From positions 69,633 to 91,333 of the forward strand of contig NW_014577504.1 of NCBI RefSeq assembly GCF_000485595.1: a stretch of 21,701 nt of DNA. The letters run 5' to 3'. Positions 1 to 9,757 of this stretch are shown here, in pieces; the first letter of the stretch is position 1; each line of letters starts with the position of its first letter. Source of the stretch: Priapulus caudatus. Its lineage: Eukaryota; Priapulida; Priapulimorpha; Priapulimorphida; Priapulidae. The notes beneath the pieces were generated by a model that was not told the DNA's origin, made no database searches, and saw only the letters and a list, made by a program, of their open reading frames with translations. The translations under genes were made by a program, and so were the position numbers.

Positions 1-590
1 CACACACACACTCAAGCACGCACACACAATTACTATATTATTAGATATAATAATAATATATATACTACATTGCACGCATCTAGCTCTACCATAAAGCACA
101 TAAGCTCTTTTCGTGCAAGCTGCACCTAAAAATGCTTTCTGAAACTACACCATCTCCGCAAGTTCAATTGCATTATAGTTTTACGTGGGAATACTCAGCG
201 TGGACTGAAATAGACTCCGAAAAAAACATCCTCGAGTCGAAGTTATGCATTAAAATAATAGTTGCTCGCGTTTACTAAAAAATCTTACGTGAAGAATGTT
301 TATTTAAACGCGCGTTGCTCAAAAGAATTACAAGGTACGCGTTTTCATAATATCATAGTGTAACGGATCAAATTGCTAACACTGCACCTCTGCACTCACT
401 GTACACAAAAATATAAATGCGATCGATTGAAAATTAATGCATTCGTGTCACGAAACACGCAGATGCAAAAACAACTTTGTCCGAACAAAGGGCGGATTAA
501 AAATTGCGGTAAGAAACCCTTTTGTTTCCCATCGTGCGTTTACTTACATTGTACTGAACGCATAATGAAACGCCCTTTTCATAAATGTGT
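1..590. other. AT-rich non-coding stretch, nothing recognised
   Basis: The first ~30 bases are a short CA-type microsatellite, followed by an AATA-rich patch near 30-65. Beyond that I see no gene, RNA or repeat. A 138-codon open frame on the plus strand from 373 has an unremarkable N-terminus, then runs into the triplet array at about 596 and becomes low-complexity Ala/Thr, so I do not call it a gene. If the exon at 931-1570 belongs to a gene reading leftward, this stretch is part of its first intron. Confidence 0.5.
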
Positions 591-595
591 GGAGT

Positions 596-895
596 TTGCT
601 GCTGCTGTTGTTGCTGCTGCGGCTGCTGCTGCTACTGCTGCTGCTGCCGCTGGAATTACTACTAGTACTACTACTAATATTAATACTACTACTAGTACTA
701 CTACTAATATTAATACTACTACTACTACTGCTACTACTACTGATACTACTGCTGGTGCTGCTGCTATATACTGCTACTGGTTCTGCTAGTGCTTCTGTCT
801 CCGCTGTTGTTGTTGCTGCTGTTGCTGCTACTGCTGCTGTTGCTGCTACTGCTGCTTTTGCTGCTACTGATGGTGATGATGATGGTGCTACCACT
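596..895. repeat. Compound triplet microsatellite (GCT/ACT)
   Basis: About 300 bp of imperfect trinucleotide repeat in blocks: GCT/GTT, then ACT with interspersed AAT, then GCT/GTT again, ending in GAT. Every frame stays open, giving spurious poly-Leu, poly-Ala, poly-Ser and poly-Thr proteins on both strands. It begins about 35 bp past the donor of the neighbouring minus-strand exon, so it would lie in the first intron and would be transcribed as AGC/AGT repeats. Confidence 0.85.
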
Positions 896-924
896 GCCAC
901 GACCACTGATACGATCACTCCTTA

Positions 925-934
925 TCTCACCTTT
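925..934 (-). other. Splice donor of exon copy 1
   Basis: On the minus strand the sequence is AAAG/GTGAGA, a near-consensus GT donor splitting a glycine codon after its first base (phase 1). An alternative GTGAG donor about 30 bp upstream is also phase 1. I preferred this one because it gives exactly the exon length of the paralogue and places an (I/V)-K-G at the junction in both. Confidence 0.6.
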
Positions 935-1570
935 GATTCTCGGGTTAAGTTTTCCCATCTCACCGACAGATGGCCGCACCGTCGCGCTACGCTCGGACAC
1001 GGTCCGCACGTCGACGTCCAGCCGCCAGCGCCGCATCTCCTCGGCAATTTCGCGCGCGACCTTTGACCTCGCCGCATCGGCGACGATCAGCGAGTACCTC
1101 CAGCCGAAGTGTCGCAGCGTGTGCGCCAGCGCGCGGCCGACGTTTCCGCTCGTCGGCGTCGCGCGCGCGAACGTCGGGTATTTGTGCTTCGCCGACAGCT
1201 CGTCGTCGCCGCAGCCCCACGACACCATCGGCACGCCCCAGTACGAGCTGAGACGCGCCGCCGGCTCACACAGCGCCGACGTCGGCGGCCCGACGAACGC
1301 GTCAACGACGGTCGCCGACGCCGCGTACATGCCGACAAACTCCGCGAGACCGTCGGTCGGCGAGCAAACGTCGACGACGACGTGCGTGACGTTGTTCGCG
1401 GGAGCGTCGCCGAGAGCTCTATTGACCGTCGCCGACACGGCGCGCGCGTCACCGACTACGACGCACGAGACGGGCGCGAGCACGACCACGTGATAGCCGT
1501 CGGCGGTCGGCAGCGACGCGACGACGTAGACGATGACGATGACACAGCAGCAGCAGGCACTAAGGTTCAT
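931..1570 (-). CDS. Receptor guanylate cyclase-like first exon, copy 1 (partial gene)
   Basis: First coding exon of a secreted or membrane receptor; 213 codons plus one base. Residues 1-25 are a signal peptide with a very hydrophobic Cys/Val core (CCCCVIVIVYVVASL). Residues ~27-213 look like the N-terminal lobe of an ANF-receptor (PBP1) ligand-binding domain. Landmarks are VVVLAP at 28-33, LCEPAARL at 100-107, VSWGC at 116-120, YPTFARATP at 131-139 and HFGWRYSLIV at 153-163. Cysteines at 36, 69, 101 and 120 match those of the copy at 14469-15108; NVT at 60-62 is a possible glycosylation site. The YPTF-R--P plus HF-W pattern resembles membrane guanylate cyclases, although other PBP1 receptors cannot be excluded from one lobe. 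The end is set by the donor AAAG/GTGAGA, which gives the same 640-nt length and phase 1 as the intact paralogue. The open frame continuing into the triplet array past 931 is intronic read-through. Transmembrane, kinase-like and cyclase parts are not in the window. Confidence 0.7.
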
Positions 1571-1855
1571 CGCAGACCGGATGGCATCGTCGGCGACGTC
1601 GGCGACAGGTGCGTACGGCGGTCGGCACCGCCGACGTCTTCCGCGACGTCGTCATTGCGTCATCGGCGTGACGCAGCTACGCAGCGACCTGCGTGATGGC
1701 ACGTGCGAGCAGACGACCGGGGTTAGCTAGCCGGCGCACGCGTGTATGCGCGCGTGTGGCTGCGCGCGACATCGCCACCTCGACCAGCGTGCGCGCGCGC
1801 ATTGCCATACATCACTATTACCGCCTGACGACTAGTCGATGCTAATGCGTAGTAG
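1571..1855. other. GC-rich region upstream of exon copy 1
   Basis: This lies immediately 5' of the start codon at 1570 on the minus strand. It is CpG-rich with many GACG and GCGCGC runs up to about 1800, then drops in GC. It probably holds the 5' untranslated region. No intron acceptor or second exon is evident; the several open frames are short and arginine-rich, as GC-rich antisense frames usually are. Confidence 0.4.
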
Positions 1856-1905
1856 CAGCAACAGCGACAGCAGCAGCAGCAGCAGCAGCGACAACAGCAG
1901 CGGCA
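1856..1905. repeat. AGC-rich microsatellite
   Basis: Imperfect CAG/AGC repeat, read as GCT/CTG on the minus strand. It sits about 290-335 bp upstream of the exon-copy-1 start codon and may be in the 5' leader or promoter. The short Cys- or Ser-rich frames here are repeat artefacts. Confidence 0.7.
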
Positions 1906-1958
1906 GAATGCATCCACATGCTACCGCCAGCGCCCTCTCGCGGTGCATTTGGCGCCTG

Positions 1959-1964
1959 TTTATA
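1959..1964 (-). promoter_or_regulatory. Possible TATA box upstream of exon copy 1
   Basis: TATAAA on the minus strand in a GC-rich setting, about 390 bp upstream of the predicted start codon. The position would suit a promoter with a leader of roughly 350 bases containing the AGC repeat. It is a six-base match, so chance occurrence is easy; no initiator or paralogous conservation supports it. Confidence 0.2.
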
Positions 1965-2007
1965 GCGGCGAGCGAGAATGCGGCGAGCATGAATAAAAAT
2001 ATTATAC

Positions 2008-2052
2008 ATAATATCAGGCGTGTGTAATATAGATTATATAATCTGATATTAT
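2008..2052. repeat. AT-rich palindrome with GTGTAATATAGAT-type core
   Basis: Outer arms ATAATATCAG (2008-2017) and CTGATATTAT (2043-2052) are exact reverse complements. A perfect 14-bp palindrome AGATTATATAATCT lies inside at 2031-2044. The string TGTGTAATATAGAT resembles the palindrome heading arm C at 11434 and the terminus of arm C' near 21654, so it may be a dispersed repeat end. Confidence 0.6.
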
Positions 2053-2070
2053 CAGGAGTGAATAATAATT

Positions 2071-2071
2071 C

Positions 2072-2131
<60 letters not shown>

Positions 2132-2137
2132 AATACT
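2071..2137. repeat. AAT microsatellite
   Basis: Nearly uninterrupted AAT (ATT on the other strand) triplets with one AATACT interruption near 2105. It gives poly-Ile or poly-Asn frames of no significance. Confidence 0.85.
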
Positions 2138-2401
2138 GAGTCTACTATTATTCACTGCTGATATTATGTTATACTTACATGCTAAAAAGGTAGGAAATTG
2201 GAGGAAGGGATTTAGAGAGAATTGCGTTGTAGGAAGAATAAATCGTATTTGAGACTTTAATTTGCGCTGATTTGTGCGATGTGATAATCTCCACTATCTC
2301 GCGCGGACACAATACTGGGGGAGAGCGCGTTCGCTGATATAAATGATGATGATAGAAATAATGCCGTTTAAAGATGATAGGGTTGTATTTATTTTTAAAA
2401 C

Positions 2402-2427
2402 GCGCGCGTGCACACACACACGCACAC

Positions 2428-2473
<46 letters not shown>

Positions 2474-2530
2474 CCACACGAACGCACCCGCGCGCATGCA
2501 CATGCACGCATGCATATACGTGCACACGCA
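2402..2530. repeat. CA microsatellite with CG-rich flanks
   Basis: A CA dinucleotide run from about 2409 to 2469, with CG interruptions at each end, degrades into CACG/CATG variants up to about 2530. The six overlapping His/Thr- and Cys/Val-rich frames seen here are by-products. Confidence 0.85.
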
Positions 2531-2579
2531 TTGCGATGGAAAACCATGTTGCTTTATCAAAAAGCAAGGACCAGTAAGT

Positions 2580-3734
2580 TTCAACATTAGTTGGCAGTTT
2601 TCTGCTCCTACCTATCCTACTGTAAGGCGAAACTCATGAAGATCTGGCGCCTTATAATTAAGGCTAAAATGTTGAGATAGACATTTATCGAACTACGAAT
2701 GAAGCTTCCCTCTTTATTTTAAATGTATATAACCTCAACCGATCAATATTTCGGTTGGCAGATACTCAGTATTCGACACGGATGCTTCTCATTTGACTAT
2801 CATTATGATCACTATGAGCGACGTGGAAGTTGTGAGTGATATTGTTGTTCCTGACATGTCAAGGAAGCATCAATGCCACATGATCGACGTAGTTGTAGTA
2901 GTTTGCTTTATGTGTTCAGTATAGGGAAATACGAAAAGTTGACGCCGTGACAATATTTGCGCGGGCGGCTGATGCATGAACATAGCATCAATCGGAGTAA
3001 AAAAAATTGAGGATATTTTTCACATTAACCTACGGCTCGTAACATGTGCTCTCTAACTTTTAATGTATGTTTAACAAACTGGTATTTTGGTGGTAAATAC
3101 TGAATATGGCGTGAATCTTTTGATTTGTAAGTATAGGAACCTCCGTTATTTCTAAAACTAGACCCGCGCATAAGATTATAATTTAACTTACAAAACTACT
3201 CTATGTACCTTTCTCTTTAAATATGCCAATTTCAACAAAATATAATTCTAATAGATATAATTCTGGCATGTGGAACACAGACGCGGCCAAATGCTTACAG
3301 TATAGATGCAAAAATCCTAATATGAGGCACTTTACAATTATGTATAATTGGCGTAATAAACGATATTTTTTCACATAAATATTACCAAATTATATAGCGT
3401 CACGACTACGTGCTATCCGACATTTATCCACGATTAGATTACAACATAATGCGGTATATCTTTCCTATCGATTTGTCTTAACGCGCCACTACCCGCAAGG
3501 CGCAGCCTGGCAATCATGAAGACGCTCTCCACCAGATCGGCGTTAAGGTCTCGATGTTTCCGGTAGAGACGCGATCTAGTTAATAATATGCTGCTCTAGC
3601 GATCTGGGGTGACCGCTGCTACACAACTAACGTACAGTAATTCTTTGAAGTCGGAAAGTCTGAGTTACTAAGTCTAAAGCGAAGCGTCAGAATGTTGTAA
3701 GTGGATGCTTTCGATTTTTATGGAAGTATTAGGA
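2580..3734. other. Unannotated intergenic or intronic stretch
   Basis: About 1.15 kb of mostly AT-rich unique-looking sequence. I found no open frame of useful length on either strand, no tRNA-like fold and no repeat. It lies between the minus-strand exons at 5214-6018 and 931-1570, where downstream exons of the broken exon copy would have to lie if it were the head of its own compact gene; none is visible. Confidence 0.4.
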
Positions 3735-4510
3735 CCTACTATTTCCTAGGTGGTGGTGTATTTGTTCTAATAAGTGTACGTGCTTTCTACGAAGGCCTAC
3801 GGCTTTTCCTACGCAGTGTGTACTATTTCCTACGTGGCTGTACTATTCTACAGTGGGTGTACTTATTCTACGTGGCTTGGTGATACTATTTCCTATGCAG
3901 TTGTACTATTTCGTAACGTGGGTACTGTACTATTTCCTATGCATTTACTATTTCTTACAGTGGGTGGACTATGTTCCTAATATGCAGTCTGTACTATTGT
4001 CCTACGTGGAGTGTTTAATAGTTCCTTAACAGCTCATGCTACTATTTAATCTACGTGGTGGTACTAGATTCCATAGGGCGTTTAATCTATGTCCTATGCT
4101 AGTTGTACTATTTTCCTATGCAGTTGTACTATTTCCCAACGTCGGTGTTACTATTTACGCGTATGGCAGTTGTTATATTTCTTACGTGAGTGATGTACTA
4201 TTTCTATCACAAAGATGGTATTATTTCCTACGATGGGTGTACCTATTTATGCAGAGCTTGTACTATTTCCCTACGCTGGGTTGACTATTTCTAATGCAGT
4301 GTACTATTTTCCCTACAAGTGGGAGCATGTACTATTTTCTACAGTGGGTGTACTATTTCCTATGCAGATTGTACTATTTTGCGACAAGTTGTACTATTCT
4401 TACGTGCGCGAAAATGTACATATTTCCTAGCGCAGTTTGTACCTTTTTTCCTACATGTCGCTGTATATTTCCTATCGCAGTTGGACTATTTCCTACTTGA
4501 AATCTACCAA
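3735..4510. repeat. Degenerate ~20-bp minisatellite
   Basis: Tandem units of about 20-21 bp with core GTACTATTTCCTATGCAGTT, alternating with a variant where CCTACGTGG or CCTACAGTGGG replaces CCTATGCAG. Roughly 38 units fit the span. Units vary by single-base insertions and losses. Tyr/Phe-rich frames across it are artefacts of the unit. Confidence 0.85.
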
Positions 4511-5031
4511 TTCCCATAAATTCATGGTTTCCGATACCATTGCCAAAGTATTTTTGTACTGAAAAGCCACGATAAAGATTAATCACAAATTATTTCTGCC
4601 GGGCAGCGCTCGAAATCTCATACTGTGACGCACCGAAACGAATCATTATACATTAATAATTAATATAAAATATATTATATTAAATATAATGTAGTATATA
4701 TAAAGTGACACTGATAAATCACACCATTGCATTTCAAACACAGAAAAGGCGCGAGTTGGCAGGTAATTAGAAGGACATTTCCCATTAATGAGAAAGGAAT
4801 GTGAGACTTTATCGAATCGAGCGTTCATTCCGCCGATTCTCCCACTATAGTTTCACGACACACGCTCCTTATCTACGCCTATTATTCCCCATCTATCAAT
4901 TTTAGCATTAATATGTATAGAGTATAATATAATAAATAATAATAAATAAGATATATATAATATATATATATACATTAATACATGTGTATTACATAGTTAT
5001 ACAATTTTACAAGCATTAGATATGCTAATAT
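4511..5031. other. AT-rich spacer
   Basis: Very AT-rich, with TATA and TAATA runs around 4640-4700 and 4915-4980. No gene or RNA seen. It ends where homology with copy B (14298 onward) begins, at the shared AAAATTG. Confidence 0.4.
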
Positions 5032-5207
5032 AAAATTGATAATACTATGAATTACACAATGTATACTATATATATATATAATGATTTACTAATCTGTATA
5101 TTTAATATAGTTTATTGCGCCATTTAGTAGATTATAGATGTCGATGTATATATTAAGCATTATAACCCGCTAGCGCTGCATGCGCCACCATGCGCGCCTG
5201 GTTAGAA

Positions 5208-5217
5208 TCTTACCTTT
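5208..5217 (-). other. Splice donor of broken exon copy A
   Basis: AAAG/GTAAGA on the minus strand, identical to the donor of copy B and one base different from copy 1. The donor survives although the reading frame upstream is broken. Confidence 0.5.
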
Positions 5218-6018
5218 GACTTGTCGATATGCTTAAGGAAGTAAGCTATCACTTCGTCGGATGTGTTCTTCATGACGATGGTCTTCTCCACCTCCCGGCG
5301 CCGTGCCTCGCCACGCAAGCTTGCATCTCTAGCGCGAGGCTCTCCATGTAAAGGCACCCGCTTCGTTGCACGGATAACCACATGACTTCCAACTGAATGT
5401 GTCGACAGATGGGCGCATTCGAGCGTCGGGCGAGCGCGACTGTGGCCCGCCGACCGACGGACTGAATGAAAGCACTCCGTGCGCAGCGCTGTACCGGCAG
5501 GCCGCACGAACACGGGCCGTGCTGCTGTCGCACTTCGTGGGTGGGCGAGTGGCGCGCGCGGCGGACCGGCTCGCACAGTAATGTTATGCACAGGGGACCG
5601 ATGAAGGGAGTCCGTCGTAGTCGTCCCCTCCGGATCGGAGGCGCACGAACTCGGCCCAACGGAAGGCGTACGGTGCGACGCGACAAGTGGCGTGGCGAAC
5701 AGAGCGTGTGTCGTCACGTCGGACCGGTCAGGAGCAGACGCTGGGTCGCGGCGACGCGTCGAACGCGGAGCGACGTCGTCTGCAAGCGCCGTACGCGCAC
5801 GTTTTTATGCTAGTGCGCCCGCACGGCACGCATACCGGCGCCAGACGGCGACGTTGAAAAAGAGACCCACAGCGACTCCAACCACTAAACAAACCAGAAC
5901 ACACACCCAAAGAAAACGAAAAAAACGTTACCGCATGCCCCGAAAAAGTCTGTGCGCGAGTCAGCCGGCGAATCGCCCGACAAGCGACAACTGCGAGCAC
6001 GACGAGAAGTAGTAACAT
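5214..6018 (-). pseudogene. Receptor guanylate cyclase-like first exon, copy A (broken)
   Basis: Frameshifted relative of the exon at 14469-15108. Recognisable pieces fall in different frames: MLLLLVVLA at the start (ATG at 6018), YMESLALEMQ near 5350, EVEKTIVM followed by DEVI near 5260, and an intact AAAG/GTAAGA donor at 5214. The span is 805 nt against 640 nt for both intact exons. About 86 nt is a discrete insertion (5863-5948); the other ~79 extra bases are scattered one- or two-base gains. The SWGC and CEPAARL segments cannot be read in frame. Either this is a decayed duplicate or the consensus here is insertion-rich and unpolished. The insertion argues for real decay, while the small-indel pattern argues for sequencing error; I cannot separate them. 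I do not reconstruct a repaired reading. Confidence 0.65.
5863..5948. other. 86-bp insertion in exon copy A with GAAAAAG at both edges
   Basis: Copy B runs directly from ACGTTGAAG to CTGTGCGCG, whereas copy A has about 86 extra bases between the matching points. The extra segment is AC-rich and lysine/asparagine-like, unlike the GC-rich exon. GAAAAAG occurs at 5856-5862 and again at 5942-5948, as expected for a 7-bp target duplication or microhomology. No inverted termini are visible, so I do not name an element. Confidence 0.5.
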
Positions 6019-6329
6019 CGCAACCTGGTGGCAGTCTAAACCGAATCGAACTTGCGACGAAGCGTCGCAGGTCAAGCGTCGCGACGAAGACGCGTGGCGG
6101 TTAATTGAAAAATTACGCGACCAATGATCCGTAGCCGACCGTACGCTAACACGCGGGTTAATTATCTCACTATCGGAATACTATATCTCATGAGCAGCTG
6201 ATGGAAAGCCAAACCTGACCAGAAGGTGGGTCACGCCAGTGGGTGAGATCTACTATTACCACCACTATTGACAAGATCGCCTTAAAAAGTCGAAGCGGAG
6301 AAAAATAATGCAGCTAAAATCAAATGATA

Positions 6330-6950
6330 TTCGGTGAGGTGACGTGAGGTGTGTTCGCCGTGAGGTGATGGAGAGTGAAGGGCTGTTGGTGGATGTAGGT
6401 GAAGCGAGGTGAGGTGAGGTGAGGGTGGTTGAGAGTAGGTCTGGCCGAGGTGTGGTGATGCATGTGCGTGGAGATGATACTGTGATGTGTGGTGAGATGT
6501 GGTGGGAATGGTGTGAGTGTCGGTTGTAGTGGTGTGAGGTGGTGTGTGGAGGTGTCATGGATGAGATGTGGTGTGTGAGGTGAAGCGGTGAGGTGAGGTG
6601 AGGTAGAGTTGAGTGAGGTTGAGTGAGGTGGGTGAGGTGAGGTGAGTGAGGTGAGTTGAGGTGAGGTGAGGTGAGGTGAGTTGAGAGTGAGCAGGTGAGG
6701 GTGAGAAGTGTGTGTTGCGAGATGATGATGAGGTGACGGTTGTGATGTGAGGTGAGCGTGACGACGTGTGAAGGTGATGTGGTGTGAAGTAAGGTTAGGA
6801 TTGTGTGAGAATTGGTGATGTGTGACGGTTGAGGTGAGGTGAGGTGAAAGGTGAGGTGGTGTGAGGTGATGTGGTGTGAGGTAGTTAGGGTGGTGAGATG
6901 TTGGTGATGGTGAGAGGGACGGTGAGAGGTGATGTAGTATAAGATTTAAT
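6330..6950. repeat. GGTGA-type pentamer array, copy A
   Basis: About 620 bp of GAGGT/GGTGA pentamers with TGTGGT and GGTGATG variants, starting about 310 bp upstream of the broken exon's start codon. The same distance is seen in copy B (array begins about 15421, start codon 15108). It includes a 158-bp irregular block (6683-6840) identical to 15710-15867. Thr/His-rich frames over it are artefacts. Confidence 0.85.
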
Positions 6951-8224
6951 AGTATTGCTATTCACACAATTCACTGTGAGCCATCGTTATCTTCTATAAA
7001 TTTTCTTGCTAATAGTCACCGGGGATTGAAACTGTGAATAAAACTTTCATCTCCAACTCGCGAAGAAACATTAAGTCGCATGATTTTCTATGTCAAATTC
7101 TTTACAAATAATACGCAATAACAAATAAGTATAGCAATTAAAATATGCAAAGTTTAAATATTTCCATACTTAAATAATAAGTCCAATGTAATTCAATATT
7201 CACAGGACAGTGGTTGCATAAAACTAGTTAATGTTTCCCCTTTTTAGTTAGGGAGCATGGCAGCGTATTAAAGAATATGCTGACTATTATCATATTTATT
7301 ATTTTATTACACCGTGAATATTTTCATGACACACAAGAATACACACAAATTGGAACAATCTTTTAATGAATTAGCACTTCTTATAGATTAAACCAGCCCA
7401 CTAACAAGGAAGGATTGTCACAAGTAATGCAATGGAATTGCATTACTCGAAGGAATAGTAAAACAAGCAATTCACATGTTGCGAAGCCCAATGTAGTTTC
7501 GTTAGGTTTGATATCAAATGTTTAAAATTTTCATTTAGGATACAATGGTTTTTCTCATGTACTTACAAGAAAGTTAATGTAAAATCAATAAAAATGTACA
7601 CAGCTATTCATTAATCTGTATTAAATTGTGTGTTTTATATAAAAGATGCATTTTATTGCTATCCATTTGCCTTAAAACTGCGTGCAAAGTGACATTCAGG
7701 TTTGCGGGATTTGTGTAACTGAGGTATAGGGAACTTTATGGCCATGTGTACTTTAAAGTACAACAAATGTCAAATCAAAAGGTTGAAGATTCAGAAGTAG
7801 GCAATTTCATTTGGCCTGCCTTGTTGTTTCAACTTATATCCTGTAAATTTTACCATTTTAGTTGGGGATCGGCGCAGGAGACGGAGGAATATACATGAGG
7901 CTCTCATTTGTGTGTAGCTAAAATAAATGAACACTAAGTAATTAAATCATAAAATCAATAATCGATAAAGATTTAATTTATAGTTCTAGACCTCCCTACC
8001 CGCACAGTAAAAGTTAGCGGACAAACATAACTACTTTTGGTAGTTAGAGTAATTTATTAATCATGCATGAGTAACAATTAGTACACCTAGTGATTTTGGC
8101 AATTAAATTAAAGACTTGGAATAGCGTCAGTCAGAAAATGTAATGGAAGTGTTCGCTGTTATATGTTTAGGTCAAAATGACAATTCCGGATTAGACTTAA
8201 AATAAGAATTGGACTAGTTTCAAG
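6951..8224. other. AT-rich sequence upstream of exon copy A, shared with copy B
   Basis: Non-coding, with no open frame of note. It aligns with about 15961-17259 through many short identical words broken by small indels, for example TTCACTGTGAGC, TTAATGTTTCCCC, ATGCATTTTATTGC and GGATCGG. No promoter elements could be assigned. Confidence 0.5.
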
Positions 8225-8298
8225 ACTCAATGACAGGTAATTTTAAAAGGGCAAAGACAAAATTCAAGGACTATTCAAGGGCTGCTGGAAACCCTGCT
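8225..8298. mobile_element. Possible hAT-like terminal fragment, copy A
   Basis: Read on the minus strand from 8298 it begins CAGGGTTTCCAGCAGCCC and continues with CTTGAATAGTCCTTGAATTT. CAGGG starts followed by short CTTGAA repeats are common at ends of hAT-family non-autonomous elements in aquatic animals. I found no partner inverted terminus or target duplication within the block, so this is at most one end of an element, recalled from family knowledge rather than proven here. Confidence 0.3.
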
Positions 8299-8559
8299 CT
8301 AGTTTTCTTTCTTCTCGGCTCAATTTTTACGTGGTGTTTATCTTACATTTTAAAGCAAAACGCTGCGACGTTCAAATCCGAGCCGCATAAGCGGCGGCAC
8401 ACGACACTTCGGGATCGGCCACGAAATCACAACGTTGCTCATCGCGGCGTATCCACCGGTTTTCGTGACAAGACGGATCCGTCGAATATCGGAGATGTGC
8501 GGAATCGAAGGTATCGGAAATAAAGCGCACGCAACCAACAGACTCCGGCTGAATCACTA

Positions 8560-8604
8560 CCCTCGATATATATATATATATATGTATATGTATATATATA
8601 TATT
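8560..8604. repeat. TA microsatellite
   Basis: TATATA run with two TATG interruptions just beyond the right edge of copy A. No counterpart exists in copy B, which instead enters the C-rich array at this point. Confidence 0.8.
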
Positions 8605-9757
8605 CCAGCGCGGTGTGTCAAGGTGAGAGACGGAGTTGCTTGCGTAAATGCGATTCGGCGGTATCGCGTCACGGGTTTGGTGCTGTTCGCAAGTATCTCT
8701 TTCTACCGCCCGTCTCCGCCACAACAACGAGCGATGCTGCTTCCCCCAGAATTCCACCGCTACCTCGCCACGCACTGATTTATGGAGAAGGAGGAGGAGG
8801 AGAAGGAGGAGGACGTTGTGCGAGATGCGACGTCACTGAGTGATGTACCCGCGCGCGTCTCCGTGCGCGCATGTACGCTCTCTAGCTCGTCATCTGGACA
8901 ATCCGCTCCCGGATCGCACTAATCGTAATTAATCGACCACGGTCGAATCGATACAGATCGAACAGCTGCTCAAGATGTGACATCTTCGTTCGCGACACCT
9001 CCAGCTCGTGGCGCGAAATATGGCGCTCGGCCAAGATGCCCGACGAATTTTTTCCCAAGCTCTTTTTTTTATCCAAATACATTCATATCGAGTAACTCAC
9101 GGAGACGAAATCCTAACGTGGTCGCATCCCGCCAACCCGCTTCCGCTGACTGTCTTATCTGTACGGCGCAGACTCCATCCCGGCTTAGCAGCGACCAATA
9201 TAACTCTAATTAACACAGCTCGGCGGCAGGCACTTGGCTGTTTGATTGGATGCGTCCGCTCGCACCTGCACAGGTGTGGACGAGCCGATCTTACGGCCAT
9301 CGACCGCCTCGCGTCGTAATTATGACGAGTGATCATCTCGTCTGGAATGAGTCACGTGGGTGTCGCAATGACGTAATCATGCAGGGGTCGGAAAGATGAG
9401 GGAGGGCGGGTACACTCGACCCTCCCGCTCACGCTCTCTGGTCATAGGATTACCCTATTTACCCCTGATTATAGTGTAATCACTATATCCCCAATGAGCG
9501 AACTACGTGTTCGAACTAGACGCGTATGTCGATAATCCGCGCTAGTGTTCATTATTCTAATTACCGCACGGTTAGCACATCATCGCGGGACTTGAGAGAC
9601 AATATATTAATATCGAGAACGCATATTGTCACCGTTAGTCCGGTAGCAACACGCAGGAGGGCTGATCAAAGTTAGCGCGTGATTCATACTACGATTAGTC
9701 GCTCTTCATTTATATCTTCACAATGTTCAGCAACGCAACGTCGTCCGCAGTCAGCAG
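8605..9757. other. Mixed-composition intergenic stretch, no gene called
   Basis: A moderately GC-rich region with a short GGA run at about 8791-8812. A 66-codon minus frame (8882-9082) and a 103-codon plus frame (9008-9319) overlap one another and show no family features, so I leave both uncalled. GAGTCACGTGGG and TGACGTAA occur near 9350-9376, resembling E-box and CRE-type sites, but no gene lies next to them. Nothing else is visible. Confidence 0.4.

Larger units (their letters stand above)
5032..8540. repeat. Direct duplication, copy A
   Basis: About 3.5 kb colinear with 14298-17570 in the same orientation. Shared landmarks in order: TGATTTACT, TTATTGCGCC, GCTAGCGCTGCATGCG, the receptor exon, the GGTGA array, CAACTCGCG, the ATCCATTTGCCTTAAA segment, GACTTGGAATAGCGTCAGTC and GGATCCGTCGAATATCGG. 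Homology stops just after the GTATCG(G)A(A)ATAA shared string near 8520. Most differences are one- to few-base indels. The block carries the broken exon and about 2.4 kb of DNA upstream of it. Confidence 0.85.

Noticed and set aside
544-1066. Poly-Leu, poly-Ala and poly-Ser open frames
   Set aside because: Products of the GCT/ACT triplet array; the minus-strand frame there is read-through past the donor at 930.
6330-6950. GGTGA pentamers as telomere-like repeat
   Set aside because: They do not match TTAGG or TTAGGG and are internal and degenerate; treated as a simple-sequence array.
8882-9319. 66-codon minus and 103-codon plus open frames
   Set aside because: Mutually overlapping, no motif, no paralogue in the window, no splice signals I would trust.
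9345-9380. E-box and CRE-like words (CACGTG, TGACGTAA)
   Set aside because: Short words expected by chance and no adjacent gene to regulate.
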